A stretch of 64,000 nucleotides of DNA, taken from contig CALDSU010000001.1 of NCBI GenBank assembly GCA_937924525.1, positions 248,001-312,000 of the forward strand. Direction: 5' to 3'. Positions 63,308-64,000 of the stretch are shown in pieces; the first letter of the stretch is position 1; every line of letters starts with the position of its first letter. Position numbers and translations under genes: made by a program. The notes under the pieces are model-generated. The model searched no databases. It saw only the letters and a list, made by a program, of their open reading frames with translations, and was not told the origin of the DNA. Origin of the DNA: an uncultured Bryobacteraceae bacterium (GTDB lineage: Bacteria; Acidobacteriota; Terriglobia; Bryobacterales; Bryobacteraceae).

Positions 63308-64000
63308 TCAGGCGCCCTCTTCGCGGATTCCTTCGCCCTCGACGCACAGGTAACGCCGCCCGGTGCGGAGGTTCTTGTATTCCTCCTCGCGTCCGCTCGG
63401 CCAGAGGATCACGGCGCGCTCGATCTGGTCGCGCCGGCCGACGCCGAAGGTCACCGGCAGTTCCGACTGCGACAGGTAACTGGACCCGCTGCGCACCAGG
63501 CGGGAGAAGCGTTCGCCCCCGGCGTACAGGCGGACCGTGGCGCCGATGGCGTCGCGGTTCGAGCGGGTGCCCCGCAACCGGAAACGGATGCCGCGGTTCC
63601 CGTTCCGCAGATCGTTGCGATAGAGGTAGGCGGGGCCGTGATTGGTGGTGATCAGCACGTCCAGGTCGCCGTCGTTGTCGATGTCGGCGAACGCCGCGCC
63701 GCGGGCGACCTTGGGGCTGGCGAACCCGTCGCCGACTTCCGCCGCCACGTCGCGGAAGGAGCCACCGCCCGCGTTCAGGAACAGATGAGGCGGCTGGGCG
63801 TAGCGGATGTCCTCCCGCAGGCGGTCGACGCCTTCGTCAATGTGTCCGTTGACCACCAGCAGGTCCAGCCGTCCGTCCAGGTCCGCGTCGAAGAAGAAAC
63901 ACCCGAAGCCCAGGCTGCGCCGCGTTGACAGGCCCAGTTCGGTGCGCGCCGCCCAGTCCACGTAGATGCCGTTGCCGATGTTGTGATACAGGCCCAGCAT
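63308..64000 (-). CDS. FG-GAP/ASPIC-UnbV (CRTAC1-like) protein, partial
   Basis: The last 230 residues or so; the 5' part lies beyond the right edge. FG-GAP/VCBS calcium-binding repeats (FFFDADLDGRLDLLVVNG; FADIDNDGDLDVLITTN) precede the ASPIC/UnbV domain (SNRDAIGATVRLYAGG, SGSSYLSQSELPVTFGVG, ERAVILWPSGREE), which closes the protein. Such proteins are large, secreted and very common in Acidobacteria and Planctomycetes; role unknown. An in-frame ATG happens to sit at the window edge but is not the true start. Confidence 0.85.
   Translation of the reverse strand: MLGLYHNIGNGIYVDWAARTELGLSTRRSLGFGCFFFDADLDGRLDLLVVNGHIDEGVDRLREDIRYAQPPHLFLNAGGGSFRDVAAEVGDGFASPKVARGAAFADIDNDGDLDVLITTNHGPAYLYRNDLRNGNRGIRFRLRGTRSNRDAIGATVRLYAGGERFSRLVRSGSSYLSQSELPVTFGVGRRDQIERAVILWPSGREEEYKNLRTGRRYLCVEGEGIREEGA

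Overview
The window is GC-rich, densely coding bacterial chromosome. It most resembles an acidobacterium of the Solibacter/Bryobacter type. The clearest pointer is a secreted 818-residue protein (48613..51069) whose C-terminus matches the domain first described from Solibacter (TIGR03437). Supporting signs are an ASPIC/UnbV–FG-GAP protein, a Ser/Thr kinase fused to TolB-like and TPR regions, several secreted sugar-active enzymes and a class II ribonucleotide reductase. The assignment is inference from gene content, not a phylogeny. There is no plasmid, phage or CRISPR signature; most of the window is core or lineage-typical chromosome.

Layout. 1–7151: end of an ABC ATPase divergent from a TesA-like lipoprotein esterase, a secreted DinB-fold protein, an RraA-like protein, a secreted beta-propeller protein, tRNA-Ser(GCT), a renalase-like flavoprotein and priA. 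7152–7576 is non-coding: a possible structured RNA (SRP RNA is the best guess), a strong intrinsic terminator, and immediately after its T-run the wreck of a group II intron with only the maturase C-terminus left. 7577–17542 (minus): DMT transporter, six-hairpin glycosidase-like protein, and a MoxR–DUF58–BatA-like–dual-vWA operon. 17569–21999 (plus): YkgJ-type cysteine-cluster protein, mutL, and an ABC-2 exporter pair. 21914–24942 (minus): an active/inactive M16 peptidase pair. 24993–31107: hydrolases, MFS transporter and M81 metallopeptidase.

31230–33596 (minus): motAB behind a near-consensus sigma-28 promoter, and kdsC. 33702–37659 (plus): tilS–ftsH–HAD phosphatase, ended by a terminator. 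37902–41007: NagD-like phosphatase, then perR–ahpC–ahpD–dinB, a peroxide-defence cluster. 41008–41317 is a regulatory intergenic region with two NrdR-type boxes 30 bp apart in front of nrdJ (41318–44140). 44137–46420 (minus): a compact operon of a cytidylate-kinase-like/nuclease-like fusion, hpt and a Mut7-C RNase-like protein. 46515–48471: ROK sugar kinase and a DapA-family aldolase. 48613–56378: TIGR03437 protein, dnaE2, glycosidase-like protein, Nudix hydrolase. 56584–58345: yceD–rpmF–plsX. 58472–64000 (minus): Ser/Thr kinase, Cys/Met-metabolism PLP enzyme, SMP-30-like protein, and an ASPIC/UnbV protein cut by the window edge.

Most worth a second look: the group II intron relic at the foot of a terminator; the kinase-like/PD-(D/E)xK-like fusion next to hpt and Mut7-C; the dual-vWA/MoxR operon; the tandem alpha/beta hydrolase whose first nucleophile is lost; the sigma-28 promoter and leader hairpin of motAB; and the tandem NrdR boxes. 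I found nothing that clearly amounts to a wholly new defence or mobile system; the 44137–46420 operon is the best candidate for undescribed biology.
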